The notes under the pieces were generated by a model that ran no database searches, was not told where the DNA came from, and saw only the letters and a program-made list of their open reading frames with translations. Of a stretch of 64,000 nt of DNA, positions 59,301 to 62,143 are shown one piece after another. The translations under genes were made by a program, and so were the position numbers. The stretch lies in contig OX419346.1 of the NCBI GenBank assembly GCA_948470475.1, forward strand, positions 3,746,231-3,810,230, in the 5' to 3' direction. Source of the DNA: Galaxea fascicularis. Taxonomy: Eukaryota; Cnidaria; Anthozoa; Scleractinia; Euphylliidae. How positions within the stretch are numbered: the stretch's first letter is position 1; each line of letters starts with the position of its first letter.

Positions 59301-62104
59301 TTAATGCAACACCCCTGGACAAAGCGCATATTTACGATTACTGGCATATGTGGTGCGCATGTTCTGTGCAATGATGGAATAAAACAGAGCGAATTTTTCC
59401 CTCCCCGGCAGACTGTCAAAAGGTTTTCACGGCCCGCTTAACTAGAAAAGCACTTGTTGACGTCCATGCGAAAGAGAAAGCAAAAACTAAAAAATACCCA
59501 TATAGTCCAAAACAAAAGACAGTGAGTTGAAGACCTTGCTCCAAGAAAGCAGCCTGTCTGTGCATGAATGATTTCTCTCGCGCACCAACGCTGACGACGC
59601 GAGAAGAGTTTCAAAACACAAATTCACGCAATCATAAACAAGCCAAACAACATTCACGCACTGCAACTGTAAAATTCTTGATGTAAAGAAACTTTCGAGC
59701 TACAACGTTCCCTTGCATTACTTACCGAACTCCATCAGCGTAGGTAACGAAGTACAAATCAAACAAAAACAGGGAGCTTTTCTGACCAAACCACAAACTG
59801 CCAGAATAAGGGCTGTACTAAATGCGTCATAATAGCGCGATGACGATTAAAAAATTCGAACGCGCGCGCTTCTTGTGAAAAAGTATCAACCGCTGACTTT
59901 ATCTCTCATTTGCAGATTTTATAGTTCGGGGTTATTCAGCCTTTCAAATTAACCACAATTAAGTGACAGCTTTAATGATTACGTTTACCGTTTCCGTAAT
60001 AACACTGCATCATATTATAACGGCCCATCTAACAACCATAAAGGGTGTAGTTTCAAAAGAAACTGTGGTGCGGCGTCGGTGGGGGAGTTGTACACAAAAA
60101 TTTGGTTTTATCAACGGAGTTGATAATGTAAATTGACTACCGTACAGGGATTATAAACGCTGACGCTTCGAGTGTTAACCCTTCAGCTATAGGTGGTCAA
60201 TTTACATTATCAACTCCGTTGATAAAACTAAATTCTCTTCTAAAATCCAGCTAACTTCTCCTCACTACTTTTGTAATGTGTGAAAAATAAAATAAACAAA
60301 ATTGAAAAATTGAACTACTTCTCTACTACTGGGAATTAAAGAGCTTACTCGACAAAGTCCTCTCACCTTGAAGCGGAAGGGAACCGTTGAGGGAGGCACT
60401 TGTATTCAGCGGAGTAAAGGCCTTGTTAAAAGGGGACTGCGCCCGAGGCGGGGAGAAGCCAGGCGGAGGCTTTGTGTTTGTGCCACTCATTGCCATGGCA
60501 ACCAAGGGAGAGTAGCGGCGCTGTTGATCCTCTTCAGATGACTCGGACCAATCTCCCTCATCAACATGGCCATTCGCGATTGGCTGAGAGAGGTAGGGAA
60601 AACAAGAATTTGAGTAAAGAAAAAATCTGCGGCTGGCAAGCGTTTTATAAACAGTCATGTGACCAAGAAACTAGCAAACACACATTGGAACCAAATCAAC
60701 AAAATACAACACAAACCTGCTGTCCATCAAGTCTGTCTGCGTCCTTCATATTTTGCCCAGGTACAGGATTCCTAGAGAAAGAAAGTAAAATAGGTTTCGT
60801 TTCTATTGGCTTACACTGCGGTATTCCCTTCGCGTTACAAAAGAGAGGAGAGAGAGAAGCATTATTTCCTAAAAAACGGTCAGAGCGATGGGATATCCCA
60901 GTTCCACAAATGAGCTACTGAAACATGATTTCTCTAGCACTGAGCAAGCAGATTCAATTGCACAAGGTTTTCAGGAATACAAAAAGTACAATGAACTTGA
61001 TAAAATGACAATTCGCGTACGACAATTAACTGAGCCAGCGGTCTACGACAAGGATGTTGCTAGGCGACAATCCTAGGTTATAGCGTCACGTTTTCGGAAG
61101 GTTTTGGTTGGAGAAACAATCACTACTCCTCCTTCACCGACTGATAAACTACGTCTTCAATACGGAACAAGCTGGCAGAGCAACAGCGCAACTTGGTTGT
61201 AAGGATAACAAGTGCCGTACTGCGAGGCGCCTTTCGGGTCTCTCGTGACACAATACGTTATTCTGGGGTATCTTGCGTGACAAAAGATCCCGAGTCTTTC
61301 AAGTGACTCGACAGACTTAAAAGACCTGGGTGTGTTGCGCATTCAGCAAGACGAACAGGATTAGCACGCTTGTGTCCTACCTGCCTTTTTCACCTTCCAA
61401 GCTGACAACGCTGGGGCGTTTATCAGGAGACAGTAGCGCCACTTGTGGCGGCTGATTTAATTCTGTGGTCCTCTGTCGTGCTGCTTCAAATGAGGCACTC
61501 AGCTGGTTGCGTTCCTCAAGAATTTGACGTGATTTTTGCTCGAGCTCCGCTCGACGGTGCCTGCATAACAAGCAGGAAACGAATTCGAAAATTTAACGAA
61601 TTGAACGAGCTTACAGCGATCATCTTTCCTCAGGTCCATCCTTTCCAGCAACGAGGCCGAGGCTATCTATATTGCCCAACAGCTCTAACGATTCTAATGC
61701 TCTCATTTTCGTCCTTGACGAAAACCGAAGGCTCAGCATCAATTCTTTCCTATGAAGCAAACGCGCCTATAGAGGCTACATTCTGTAATGGCGCGACTTC
61801 GAGCAGCTACAGGACAATGCTAACAAACTCTTTCAGGATAGTCGACAGGACGGCGAAAAAAAGGCAGAAACCTAAAGCGGATGAATAATGGGCGTGATCC
61901 GGGGAAGGGGTACAGGATTCCCCCACGTGTCAGTATGACCGGGTTATCCACTATCCAGTACAGCAGTTTACAACTTCACAAGGAAAAATTACATTAAGAA
62001 AAGACCTTTCTACCTGTTATTGAGCTCGGCCAGCTTAACACTGGCCTCTTGATCTAAGCGACTCCTTTGAGCTTCCAGTTCCTTCACCTGTTGTTGCTCC
62101 AATT
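33960..62104 (-). CDS. ANKRD26: ANKRD26-like coiled-coil protein, 3' part of gene (38 exons, 5' end outside window)
   Basis: Seen: 38 minus-strand exons join into one open frame of 3794 nt (about 1264 codons). Every junction is phase-consistent; all donors are GT except one GC. The product is almost wholly charged heptad-type coiled coil. An early low-complexity linker rich in P, S and acidic residues (HVDEGDWSESSEED) lies in the 60367-60583 exon. Family match: the C-terminal series LESYKQELEAK, RFELNRKLEEVNAHLEEQ, KTRKELELTISDLK, ESELKSKDKLANRLYKANE and a tail ending RKNYFV follows the DUF3496/CCDC144 C-terminus of ANKRD26. HKELWEAEVRSRTKLGAK also fits that family. Known: human ANKRD26 is a centriole distal-appendage protein that recruits PIDD1; carrying that role over is inference. 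The N-terminal ankyrin repeats are not seen and should lie beyond 64000. No promoter was identified. Alternative: another long centrosomal coiled-coil protein. Confidence 0.78.
34088..34682. other. Intron, nothing recognised
   Basis: 595-bp intron of the ANKRD26-like gene with no clear repeat. Open frames here are extensions of the flanking exons. Confidence 0.6.
34683..34752 (-). CDS. ANKRD26: ANKRD26-like exon 2 from the 3' end
   Basis: 70 nt between acceptor TGCGCACAG and donor GTGAGTAG. It encodes LMKAVENELNKSIKRHLES, matching the short C-terminal helix of the family (pattern MQQELEKxITRELEE). It ends with one base, which fits the next exon. Confidence 0.82.
34879..35008 (-). CDS. ANKRD26: ANKRD26-like exon 3 from the 3' end
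   Basis: 130 nt, acceptor TTTACAG, donor GTAAGGATTC. It starts with one base completing a codon and ends in phase 0. It encodes a serine/proline-rich linker (RSASPKPYSSDGLSGVLNG) after LERSRRNFEGLQ, the non-coiled stretch between the DUF3496-like part and the last helix. Confidence 0.82.
35296..35445. repeat. Intronic duplicated segment, copy A, with poly(A) insertion
   Basis: It contains AATAGTTTAGTTA, CCAATGG, a 28-bp A run (35341-35368) and then TTTCCCTTTCGTGA, GTGAATTTCCA and TTCACTGAT in the same order as a segment at 36151-36258. The A run with adjacent extra bases is absent from the other copy, so it was gained here or lost there. Confidence 0.7.
35612..35706 (-). CDS. ANKRD26: ANKRD26-like exon 4 from the 3' end
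   Basis: 95 nt, acceptor TTTCTCAG, donor GTGAGTTT. It encodes ESELKSKDKLANRLYKANEK and flanking residues. This is the best single match to the DUF3496 pattern YLEELKxRKSLxNKLxKxNERLAE. It ends with two bases. Confidence 0.85.
36151..36258. repeat. Intronic duplicated segment, copy B
   Basis: A direct repeat of 35296-35445: CATAGTTTAGTTA, AAAACCAATGAG, TTTCCCTTTCGTGA, GTGAATTTCCATTACTTTCT and TTCACTGATTTCC. The two copies sit in adjacent introns on either side of exon 4 (35612-35706). Confidence 0.7.
36271..36580. mobile_element. Foldback (MITE-like) element, ~310 bp
   Basis: Long terminal inverted repeats of about 75 bp. The left arm carries GAGCCGCGACTAAACGAGCG, CGATGGTG and ATTTTTTCTAAA; the right arm carries the reverse-complement counterparts (CGATGGTGGTGAGATTTTTTC on the minus strand) and ends at GCCGCGGCTTCACTAG. 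The ends are more GC- and CpG-rich than the surroundings. No transposase frame. The target duplication is unclear. Confidence 0.65.
36931..37060. repeat. Poly(A) tract and (AAC)n microsatellite
   Basis: A run of more than 20 A at about 36932-36956 and an imperfect (CAA)n tract at about 37035-37060, just downstream of exon 5 in gene direction. Confidence 0.85.
37095..37184 (-). CDS. ANKRD26: ANKRD26-like exon 5 from the 3' end
   Basis: 90 nt, phase 0 at both ends, acceptor TATCTCAG, donor GTAAGTTA. It encodes AVAREKLDKIREVNESKTRK followed by ELELTISDLK, matching the family segment that ends in MELRIKDLESEL. Confidence 0.85.
37317..37373 (-). CDS. ANKRD26: ANKRD26-like exon 6 from the 3' end
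   Basis: 57 nt, phase 0-0, acceptor TTCAACAG, donor GTTAGG. It encodes SRFELNRKLEEVNAHLEEQ, a conserved stretch of the family C-terminal coiled coil. Confidence 0.83.
37374..38030. other. Intron, nothing recognised
   Basis: 657-bp intron. No inverted or tandem repeat stands out; the open frames inside it lack coding features. Confidence 0.5.
38031..38099 (-). CDS. ANKRD26: ANKRD26-like exon 7 from the 3' end
   Basis: 69 nt, phase 0-0, acceptor CGTTTCAG, donor GTTTGTC. It encodes a coiled-coil segment containing VEKGQLESYKQELEAK. Confidence 0.82.
38318..38575. repeat. Degenerate tetranucleotide repeat region (GAAT/GAAC/GGAT)
   Basis: Runs of GAATGAACGAAC, GGTTGGATGGATGGG and ATGCATGAATGTATGC-like units fill about 250 bp. 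The 72-codon minus frame across it is a by-product of the repeat. Confidence 0.8.
38591..38768. mobile_element. 178-bp TIR element with 6-bp target duplication
   Basis: The ends are CAGTGCTTTCAATAAG and, inverted, CTATTGAAAGCACTG. The element is flanked by CTTATG on both sides (38585-38590 and 38769-38774). The interior is GC-rich with CCCGCCG motifs, unlike the flanks. No coding capacity. The right target copy ends 9 bp from exon 8 (38784), only 7 bp past the donor dinucleotide. Confidence 0.75.
38784..38855 (-). CDS. ANKRD26: ANKRD26-like exon 8 from the 3' end
   Basis: 72 nt, phase 0-0, acceptor TTTTTGCAG, donor GTAAGGTG. It encodes RLLFDKERLEHTNRQLEEEV and DRLK. A 178-bp transposon-like element begins 15 bp beyond the exon edge. 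Confidence 0.82.
38961..38989 (-). CDS. ANKRD26: ANKRD26-like exon 9 from the 3' end (29 nt)
   Basis: A small exon encoding ELAAARAEEK across the junction. The acceptor TTACTTAG is the one that keeps frame (the first two bases AG complete a codon); donor GTTCGT. An alternative acceptor two bases downstream would break the frame. Confidence 0.7.
38990..39837. other. Intron; no clear element
   Basis: 848-bp intron. A 119-codon minus frame (39161-39520) overlaps a stretch with a tRNA-like A box (minus TAGCTCAGCTGG, 39220-39231) but no matching B box, so it may be a decayed SINE fragment. Confidence 0.4.
39838..39919 (-). CDS. ANKRD26: ANKRD26-like exon 10 from the 3' end
   Basis: 82 nt, acceptor TTGGTTTAG, donor GTAATTCC. 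It encodes LDNMSERLHQEAENRSRVEQ and ASKRQQQ, ending with one base. Confidence 0.82.
39950..40060. repeat. AT-rich tract and (CAGTTT)n hexanucleotide repeat
   Basis: ATAATATAATATAAAATA-like sequence, then four to five tandem CAGTTT units at about 40008-40036, within the intron upstream of exon 10. Confidence 0.8.
40351..40449 (-). CDS. ANKRD26: ANKRD26-like exon 11 from the 3' end
   Basis: 99 nt, phase 0-0, acceptor ATTCATAG, donor GTTTGTTTG. It encodes EYESSESRIPTLRVEFEKER then AAMESHITSLRRQ. Confidence 0.82.
40575..40690 (+). repeat. Diverged single unit of the ~106-bp intronic repeat
   Basis: It shares GTGATAAACAGCAC, TTTCTGAGAGCTTTC and ATGGTCACAC, in order, with the tandem array at 45727-46110. 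Confidence 0.5.
40962..41031 (-). CDS. ANKRD26: ANKRD26-like exon 12 from the 3' end
   Basis: 70 nt, acceptor CCTTTTCAG, donor GTAAGAGC. It starts with one completing base. It encodes TSQHQKEVVALKTQLKSYKR and RFK, a basic coiled-coil segment. Confidence 0.82.
41269..41342 (-). CDS. ANKRD26: ANKRD26-like exon 13 from the 3' end
   Basis: 74 nt, acceptor GCATTGCAG, donor GTAATTGC, ends with two bases. It encodes EKRKTRKALEMKKVLEAKLE and ASDQ. Confidence 0.82.
41436..41486 (-). CDS. ANKRD26: ANKRD26-like exon 14 from the 3' end
   Basis: 51 nt, phase 0-0, acceptor GTCCCTCAG, donor GTAATTCT. It encodes IAEMERRLAEAKAEIEE, a strict heptad coiled coil. Confidence 0.8.
41621..41869. mobile_element. 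Foldback element 1 in intron 41487-42250
   Basis: The left arm (41621-41695) has TTGTCCCTATTTTTGGGT, TGATCA and AACGGGTTCGGGAG. The right arm (41793-41869) has the same blocks inverted (CTCCCGAACCCGTT, TGATCA, ACCCAAAAATAGGGACA). The loop is about 97 bp. No transposase. Confidence 0.75.
41928..42110. mobile_element. Foldback element 2 in intron 41487-42250
   Basis: The arms pair over about 80 bp. Left blocks: ATAGATTCCATTTGTC, CTCTGATAACG, GTGTTAAGAA. Right blocks: TTCTTAACAC, CGTTATCAGAG, GACAAACGGAATCTAT. The loop is very short, so a near-continuous hairpin could form. It lies less than 60 bp from foldback element 1. Confidence 0.75.
42251..42349 (-). CDS. ANKRD26: ANKRD26-like exon 15 from the 3' end
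   Basis: 99 nt, phase 0-0, acceptor GTGTGAAG, donor GTAAGGTG. It encodes QHEREAEEHKELWEAEVRSR and TKLGAK. The HxxxxExWExEVxSRxxLGxxL pattern is typical of the mid-coil region of ANKRD26-like proteins and supports the family call. Confidence 0.85.
42460..42780. repeat. Simple repeats (GACGAT)n and (TAA)n
   Basis: GACAATGACGACGATGACGACAACAAC-type triplets at about 42463-42494, GTTGTTGTTATT near 42650, and (TAA)n at about 42758-42775, all in the intron between exons 15 and 16. Confidence 0.8.
42860..42931 (-). CDS. ANKRD26: ANKRD26-like exon 16 from the 3' end
   Basis: 72 nt, phase 0-0, acceptor GTCTACAG, donor GTAAACTT. It encodes ARQSLEKLLSNVKGDSIALE and NRLQ. The intron upstream of it is 2.6 kb. 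Confidence 0.8.
44235..44300 (+). repeat. Partial unit of the ~106-bp intronic repeat
   Basis: It contains GGATTTCATCCACAGACTC followed by AACTTGTACAGCGTAATTA, matching the start of the unit at 45727-46110. Confidence 0.55.
44487..44690 (-). mobile_element. SINE-like copy lacking the tRNA head (5'-truncated)
   Basis: Read on the minus strand it shares the ordered blocks ACATCTGCAA, GATTAGACTTTCTA, CTCGGATAAGGACGAT, AACCGTAGG and ACACACTGTTCGCAAAGA with the body of the tRNA-headed copy at 50690-51021. The intron 42932-45495 that contains it shows nothing else clear. Confidence 0.65.
45496..45615 (-). CDS. ANKRD26: ANKRD26-like exon 17 from the 3' end
   Basis: 120 nt, phase 0-0, acceptor TTCTTCTAG, donor GTGAATTT. 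It encodes AQLEQMVTKLKVEKAQVEAS, then LREEEAKCGLLLKEVKESNE. Confidence 0.83.
45727..46110 (+). repeat. ~106-bp tandem repeat array (3-4 copies)
   Basis: The marker CAGACT recurs at about 45740, 45841, 45947 and 46053 (steps 101, 106, 106). Each unit has CATCCACAGACTCAAAA, TTGTACAGCATGATAAACAG, AGTAGCTTTCATTTGAATGG and TCACACTTTAGGA. The same unit in reverse orientation forms the array at 56400-56880. Confidence 0.85.
46111..48250. other. Long intron interior, nothing recognised
   Basis: Part of the 3.8-kb intron between exons 17 and 18. A short palindrome ATTTCGCTAAGCGAAAT occurs near 46708. A splice-site-like pair around 47463-47538 does not hold a frame. No repeat or gene was identified. 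Confidence 0.5.
48440..48740. repeat. GC-richer repeat-like block with GCGTTTTC motifs
   Basis: Within an AT-rich intron, this block has repeated motifs such as GCGTTTTCCAAAAG, TCCGTTTTCGCCGTCCACAC, GCGTTTTCAAAACGC and GTTTCAGCGTGGACGG, with internal inversion (CGTCCAC/GTGGACG). Overlapping open frames on both strands show no protein features. Probably a dispersed repeat; unproven. Confidence 0.45.
48741..49444. other. Intron interior, nothing recognised
   Basis: The upstream end of the 3.8-kb intron. It contains several GTAACG/GTGACG motifs (49240-49370) but no element with defined ends. Confidence 0.4.
49445..49471 (-). CDS. ANKRD26: ANKRD26-like exon 18 from the 3' end (27-nt microexon)
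   Basis: 27 nt encoding SIEEEDEQP, with acceptor TTTATCGCAG and donor GTAAATGA. It is isolated between introns of 3.8 and 0.7 kb and is phase 0-0, so it could be skipped without a frame change. The call rests only on splice sites, frame and acidic composition, so it is less certain than its neighbours. Confidence 0.5.
50161..50162 (-). promoter_or_regulatory. Non-canonical GC 5' splice site
   Basis: The donor reads TTTG|GCAAGTATC in gene direction. GC donors usually have strong surrounding consensus, as here. It is the only position that joins exon 19 to exon 18 and exon 17 in frame. The 691-bp intron is otherwise featureless. Confidence 0.65.
50163..50312 (-). CDS. ANKRD26: ANKRD26-like exon 19 from the 3' end (GC donor)
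   Basis: 150 nt, acceptor TCTTTGCAG. It encodes VATVEATRGEVAASAMKLEE and ELEHTKRVQGETAERLVSRS, then ADVQSVTRSL. The only donor that keeps phase 0 with the downstream exons is GCAAGT right after TTG, a non-canonical GC-AG intron with otherwise perfect consensus. Using the GT two codon bases later would end in phase 1 and shift all following exons. Confidence 0.75.
50690..51021 (-). mobile_element. tRNA-derived SINE
   Basis: The head at 50950-51021 has a pol III A box (minus TGGCTCAGTGGTAG, at 51000-51013) and B box (GGTTCAAGCCC, at 50960-50970). The T-stem and anticodon stem do not pair, so this is not a functional tRNA. The body continues with CTGCAAATGG, TCTTCTCGGATAAGGACGAT and GTGGGACGTTAAAGAACCCA. 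It lies in the intron between exons 19 and 20. Resembles SINEs I recall from corals. Confidence 0.75.
51331..51396 (-). CDS. ANKRD26: ANKRD26-like exon 20 from the 3' end
   Basis: 66 nt, phase 0-0, acceptor TTTGTTTAG, donor GTACGTGT. It encodes LREELEDERSRLRNQLSNLE and NT. Confidence 0.82.
51480..51730. repeat. CCAAT-rich GC-spiked block, probable dispersed repeat
   Basis: At least six ATTGG/CCAAT pentamers occur within about 220 bp on both strands (for example TGATTGGTTAAC, CAGCCAATAAG, ACCAATCGCG, TGATTGGTTCAC, GCGATTGGTCGG), along with CGCGCTTGGCGCCGG. It lies in an intron. It could be a dispersed repeat carrying promoter-like motifs. No transcript is inferred. Confidence 0.45.
51899..51961 (-). 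CDS. ANKRD26: ANKRD26-like exon 21 from the 3' end
   Basis: 63 nt, phase 0-0, acceptor TTGTTTCAG, donor GTATTCAT. It encodes ELNETSKKLVQSETSLDMQI and K. Confidence 0.82.
52093..52218 (-). CDS. ANKRD26: ANKRD26-like exon 22 from the 3' end
   Basis: 126 nt, phase 0-0, acceptor CATGGTAG, donor GTTTGAAT. It encodes SKQIMIEKQETLLETINKLK, then SDVDKGKEKSAQQKAQIRDL and QQ. Confidence 0.82.
52320..52367 (-). CDS. ANKRD26: ANKRD26-like exon 23 from the 3' end
   Basis: 48 nt, phase 0-0, acceptor GCTCTACAG, donor GTACGTTA. It encodes EKFNSMLASSRLDFEK. Confidence 0.8.
52687..52786 (-). CDS. ANKRD26: ANKRD26-like exon 24 from the 3' end
   Basis: 100 nt. The acceptor is a long T tract ending TTTTAG; donor GTAAAGTT. 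It starts with one completing base. It encodes ISSLHSDCDSLRRRLDESNE and KLRKHEEASLRSE. Confidence 0.82.
52876..53024. mobile_element. Long palindromic (foldback) element
   Basis: The inner arms at 52911-52988 pair nearly perfectly around GGCTG: GAATTGTGGGTAGATC pairs with GATCTACCCACAATTC, AGTCCTT with AAGGACT, GCAAAC with GTTTGC. Outer weaker pairing (TACACCATTTTGCTAATG with CATTAGCGAAATAGTGTA) extends it to about 150 bp. It is MITE-like, with no coding capacity. Confidence 0.75.
53240..53335 (-). repeat. Partial copy of the CTCCGTTGATAA-type repeat
   Basis: On the minus strand it reads GGTAGTTTCTAAAGAAACTG, TGGTGCTGCGTCGGTGG and TAATGTAAATTAACCACCGT. The same ordered blocks are present at 60048-60150 on the plus strand. 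A dispersed repeat in two introns of the same gene, opposite orientations. Confidence 0.65.
53552..53598 (-). CDS. ANKRD26: ANKRD26-like exon 25 from the 3' end
   Basis: 47 nt, acceptor CTTTCTCAG, donor GTAAGTGA, ends with two bases. It encodes EQNAKLTAKLEGFEL. Confidence 0.8.
53599..53977. other. Intron, nothing recognised
   Basis: 379-bp intron without evident repeats; a short plus-strand frame in it looks non-coding. Confidence 0.5.
53978..54097 (-). CDS. ANKRD26: ANKRD26-like exon 26 from the 3' end
   Basis: 120 nt, phase 0-0, acceptor TTTTTTACAG, donor GTAGCTG. It encodes LQTANVMLNERGSQLSVVQR, then DTDHHKTQFERLQENVRREK. Confidence 0.83.
54098..54609. other. Intron with (CAAAA)n tract only
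   Basis: 512-bp intron; an imperfect AAAACAAAACAAAACAAAA run near 54415-54440 is the only pattern seen. Confidence 0.6.
54610..54666 (-). CDS. ANKRD26: ANKRD26-like exon 27 from the 3' end
   Basis: 57 nt, phase 0-0, acceptor TTGTTTAG, donor GTAATAAT. It encodes SLMVKLEAAENKASTLDIE. Confidence 0.8.
54933..55017 (-). CDS. ANKRD26: ANKRD26-like exon 28 from the 3' end
   Basis: 85 nt, acceptor GTTTCCCAG, donor GTAAGATA. It starts with one completing base. It encodes QAQNLRDELYQARLRLEKET and ASLKETNK. Confidence 0.83.
55156..55392 (+). mobile_element. Second SINE family copy with tRNA-like head
   Basis: B box GGGTTCGATTCCC at 55207-55219 and an A-box-like GCAACGTGGTGTACTCG just upstream (about 55171-55187). 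The body follows with TGGGTTGAGTTTGTTGTTGG, a 16-G run (55269-55284) replacing a normally mixed stretch, CTCCGGGTACTCCGG and AAATTCCAATTCGATCTGAA. It differs from the SINE at 50690-51021. It resembles a common coral SINE from memory. Confidence 0.7.
55537..55616 (-). CDS. ANKRD26: ANKRD26-like exon 29 from the 3' end
   Basis: 80 nt, acceptor TTTCATCAG, donor GTATGTAG, ends with two bases. It encodes ISSLRSRLEKSDKELERAST and GRVEAE. The motif ISSLxSxxxxLxxxLExS recalls exon 24 (52687-52786) and may reflect internal coil repeats. Confidence 0.82.
55736..55870 (-). CDS. ANKRD26: ANKRD26-like exon 30 from the 3' end
   Basis: 135 nt, phase 0-0, acceptor CTGCAACAG, donor GTACGTCG. It encodes AKSEEALQQTRAEFDSHLAS, GRNEHAQISSKLESETQTRA and RLESE. 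Confidence 0.83.
56079..56183 (-). CDS. ANKRD26: ANKRD26-like exon 31 from the 3' end
   Basis: 105 nt, phase 0-0, acceptor TTTTTACAG, donor GTGAATAT. It encodes VELADTKARLEATKASMGKE and IALLKEKLQKKADKV. A donor three bases earlier (GTGGTG) would drop one valine and keep the frame. Confidence 0.8.
56400..56880 (-). repeat. ~106-bp tandem repeat array, reverse orientation (about 4 diverged copies)
   Basis: Repeated TTTTGAGTCTGTGGATGAAA, AGTGTGACCATTCAAA, AGCAGTACTTTCCTGTGATG and CTGTTTATT blocks correspond, reverse-complemented, to the array at 45727-46110. It lies in the intron between exons 31 and 32. Confidence 0.8.
57003..57324 (-). CDS. ANKRD26: ANKRD26-like exon 32 from the 3' end (largest exon)
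   Basis: 322 nt, acceptor TACCCTACAG, donor GTTAGATG. It starts with one completing base. It encodes 107 residues of uninterrupted coiled coil including ELENRQNLEVEKRQQQIENK and ESDVRDLKRALAEEQEARTV. ELENRQNLxxEKxQQ is a good match in style to the first long coil of ANKRD26. Confidence 0.87.
57325..57715. other. Intron, nothing recognised
   Basis: 391-bp intron; a short (GAC/GAT) run near 57430 and a C-rich stretch near 57508-57530 are the only patterns. Confidence 0.5.
57716..57895 (-). CDS. ANKRD26: ANKRD26-like exon 33 from the 3' end
   Basis: 180 nt, acceptor GCTTTATCAG, donor GTATGTGA. It begins with one completing base and ends with two. It encodes RVEILTKEKSESERLKMEVE, then a YDQESEARRVSEALHNQLKE coil. 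Confidence 0.86.
57896..58711. other. Intron, no defined element
   Basis: 816-bp intron. CACTGACTTTC/TTCCTGACTT-type words recur at 58140-58225, suggesting a decayed short tandem repeat. A few palindrome-like words (GGAACGAACGGAATC) near 58370 have no matching arm. Confidence 0.4.
58712..58844 (-). CDS. ANKRD26: ANKRD26-like exon 34 from the 3' end
   Basis: 133 nt, acceptor TTTGTTTCAG, donor GTAAGAAC. It starts with two completing bases and ends with two. It encodes SQSFARLQEALRESKRQVDK and QRERIVALETSRKQMESDLA. It is the first exon of the long coiled coil after the linker. Confidence 0.85.
59155..59325. repeat. Degenerate tandem repeat, ~66-bp and ~52-bp units
   Basis: ATCGATACTC, GCAGTATCGTTTAAT and CACCGTCGATA recur in order, with CGATACTC at 59161 and 59227 and a third weaker unit (ACTCACGTGCATTATCGTTT) 52 bp later. 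It is CpG-rich relative to surrounding intron. Confidence 0.75.
59726..59735 (-). CDS. Candidate alternative first coding exon (MEF)
   Basis: A strong donor GTAAGTAATG follows ATGGAGTTCG. The one trailing base fits exon 34, giving M-E-F-D-S-Q-S-F. The same phase is used by the normal upstream exon at 60367-60583, so this exon is either a mutually exclusive alternative or a first exon with its own promoter; its 5' UTR would extend to the right. No TATA box is evident. A TGACGCA element lies upstream near 59827. It may be chance. Confidence 0.35.
60048..60227. mobile_element. MITE-like element with 36-bp inverted arms
   Basis: The left arm 60106-60141 (TTTTATCAACGGAGTTGATA then ATGTAAATTGACTACC) pairs with the right arm 60192-60227 with one mismatch. 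The 50-bp loop contains TACAGGGATTATAAACGCTG. The upstream flank 60048-60100 shares GTAGTTTCAAAAGAAACTG and GTGCGGCGTCGGTGG with the copy at 53240-53335. Confidence 0.75.
60367..60583 (-). CDS. ANKRD26: ANKRD26-like exon 35 from the 3' end (acidic/proline linker)
   Basis: 217 nt, acceptor CCTCTCTCAG, donor GTGAGAGG. It starts in phase 0 and ends with one base. It encodes PIANGHVDEGDWSESSEEDQ, then a P/S-rich stretch (GTNTKPPPGFSPPRAQSPFN). Acidic DxGDW-type segments are found between ankyrin repeats and coil in this family. Likely disordered and a candidate phosphorylation region (inference). Confidence 0.83.
60717..60771 (-). CDS. ANKRD26: ANKRD26-like exon 36 from the 3' end
   Basis: 55 nt, acceptor TTTCTCTAG, donor GTTTGTGT. 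It starts with one completing base. It encodes NPVPGQNMKDADRLDGQQ, a short hydrophilic linker. Confidence 0.75.
60772..61380. other. Intron; small inverted motif only
   Basis: 609-bp intron. CGAGTCTTTCAAGTGACTCG (61289-61308), itself carrying CGAGTC/GACTCG arms, is followed by ACAGACTTAAAAGAC. I recall similar words in coral repeats. No element ends could be defined. Confidence 0.4.
61381..61560 (-). CDS. ANKRD26: ANKRD26-like exon 37 from the 3' end
   Basis: 180 nt, acceptor TTATGCAG, donor GTAGGACA. It starts with one completing base and ends with two. It encodes a coiled segment (HRRAELEQKSRQILEERNQL) and then a linker QPPQVALLSPDKRPSVVSLE. Confidence 0.82.
61561..62013. other. Intron, nothing recognised
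   Basis: 453-bp intron. A 147-codon plus-strand frame (61445-61888) starts inside exon 37 on the opposite strand and has no domain-like features. Confidence 0.5.
62014..62104 (-). CDS. ANKRD26: ANKRD26-like exon 38 from the 3' end (most 5' well-supported exon)
   Basis: 91 nt, acceptor TTTTACAG, donor GTAGAAAG. It begins with two bases completing a codon, so coding sequence must exist further 5'. It encodes LEQQQVKELEAQRSRLDQEA and SVKLAELNN. Confidence 0.8.
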
Positions 62105-62143
62105 CTGTAAAACGAGCAAAATGAGAGATTGGTCATGCATATA

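Noticed and set aside
60472..60921. 149-codon plus-strand frame
   Set aside because: It is antisense to exons 35 and 36; a shadow of the real coding strand.
61445..61888. 147-codon plus-strand frame
   Set aside because: It is antisense to exon 37 and continues into intron; composition is not protein-like and no splice or start support was seen.
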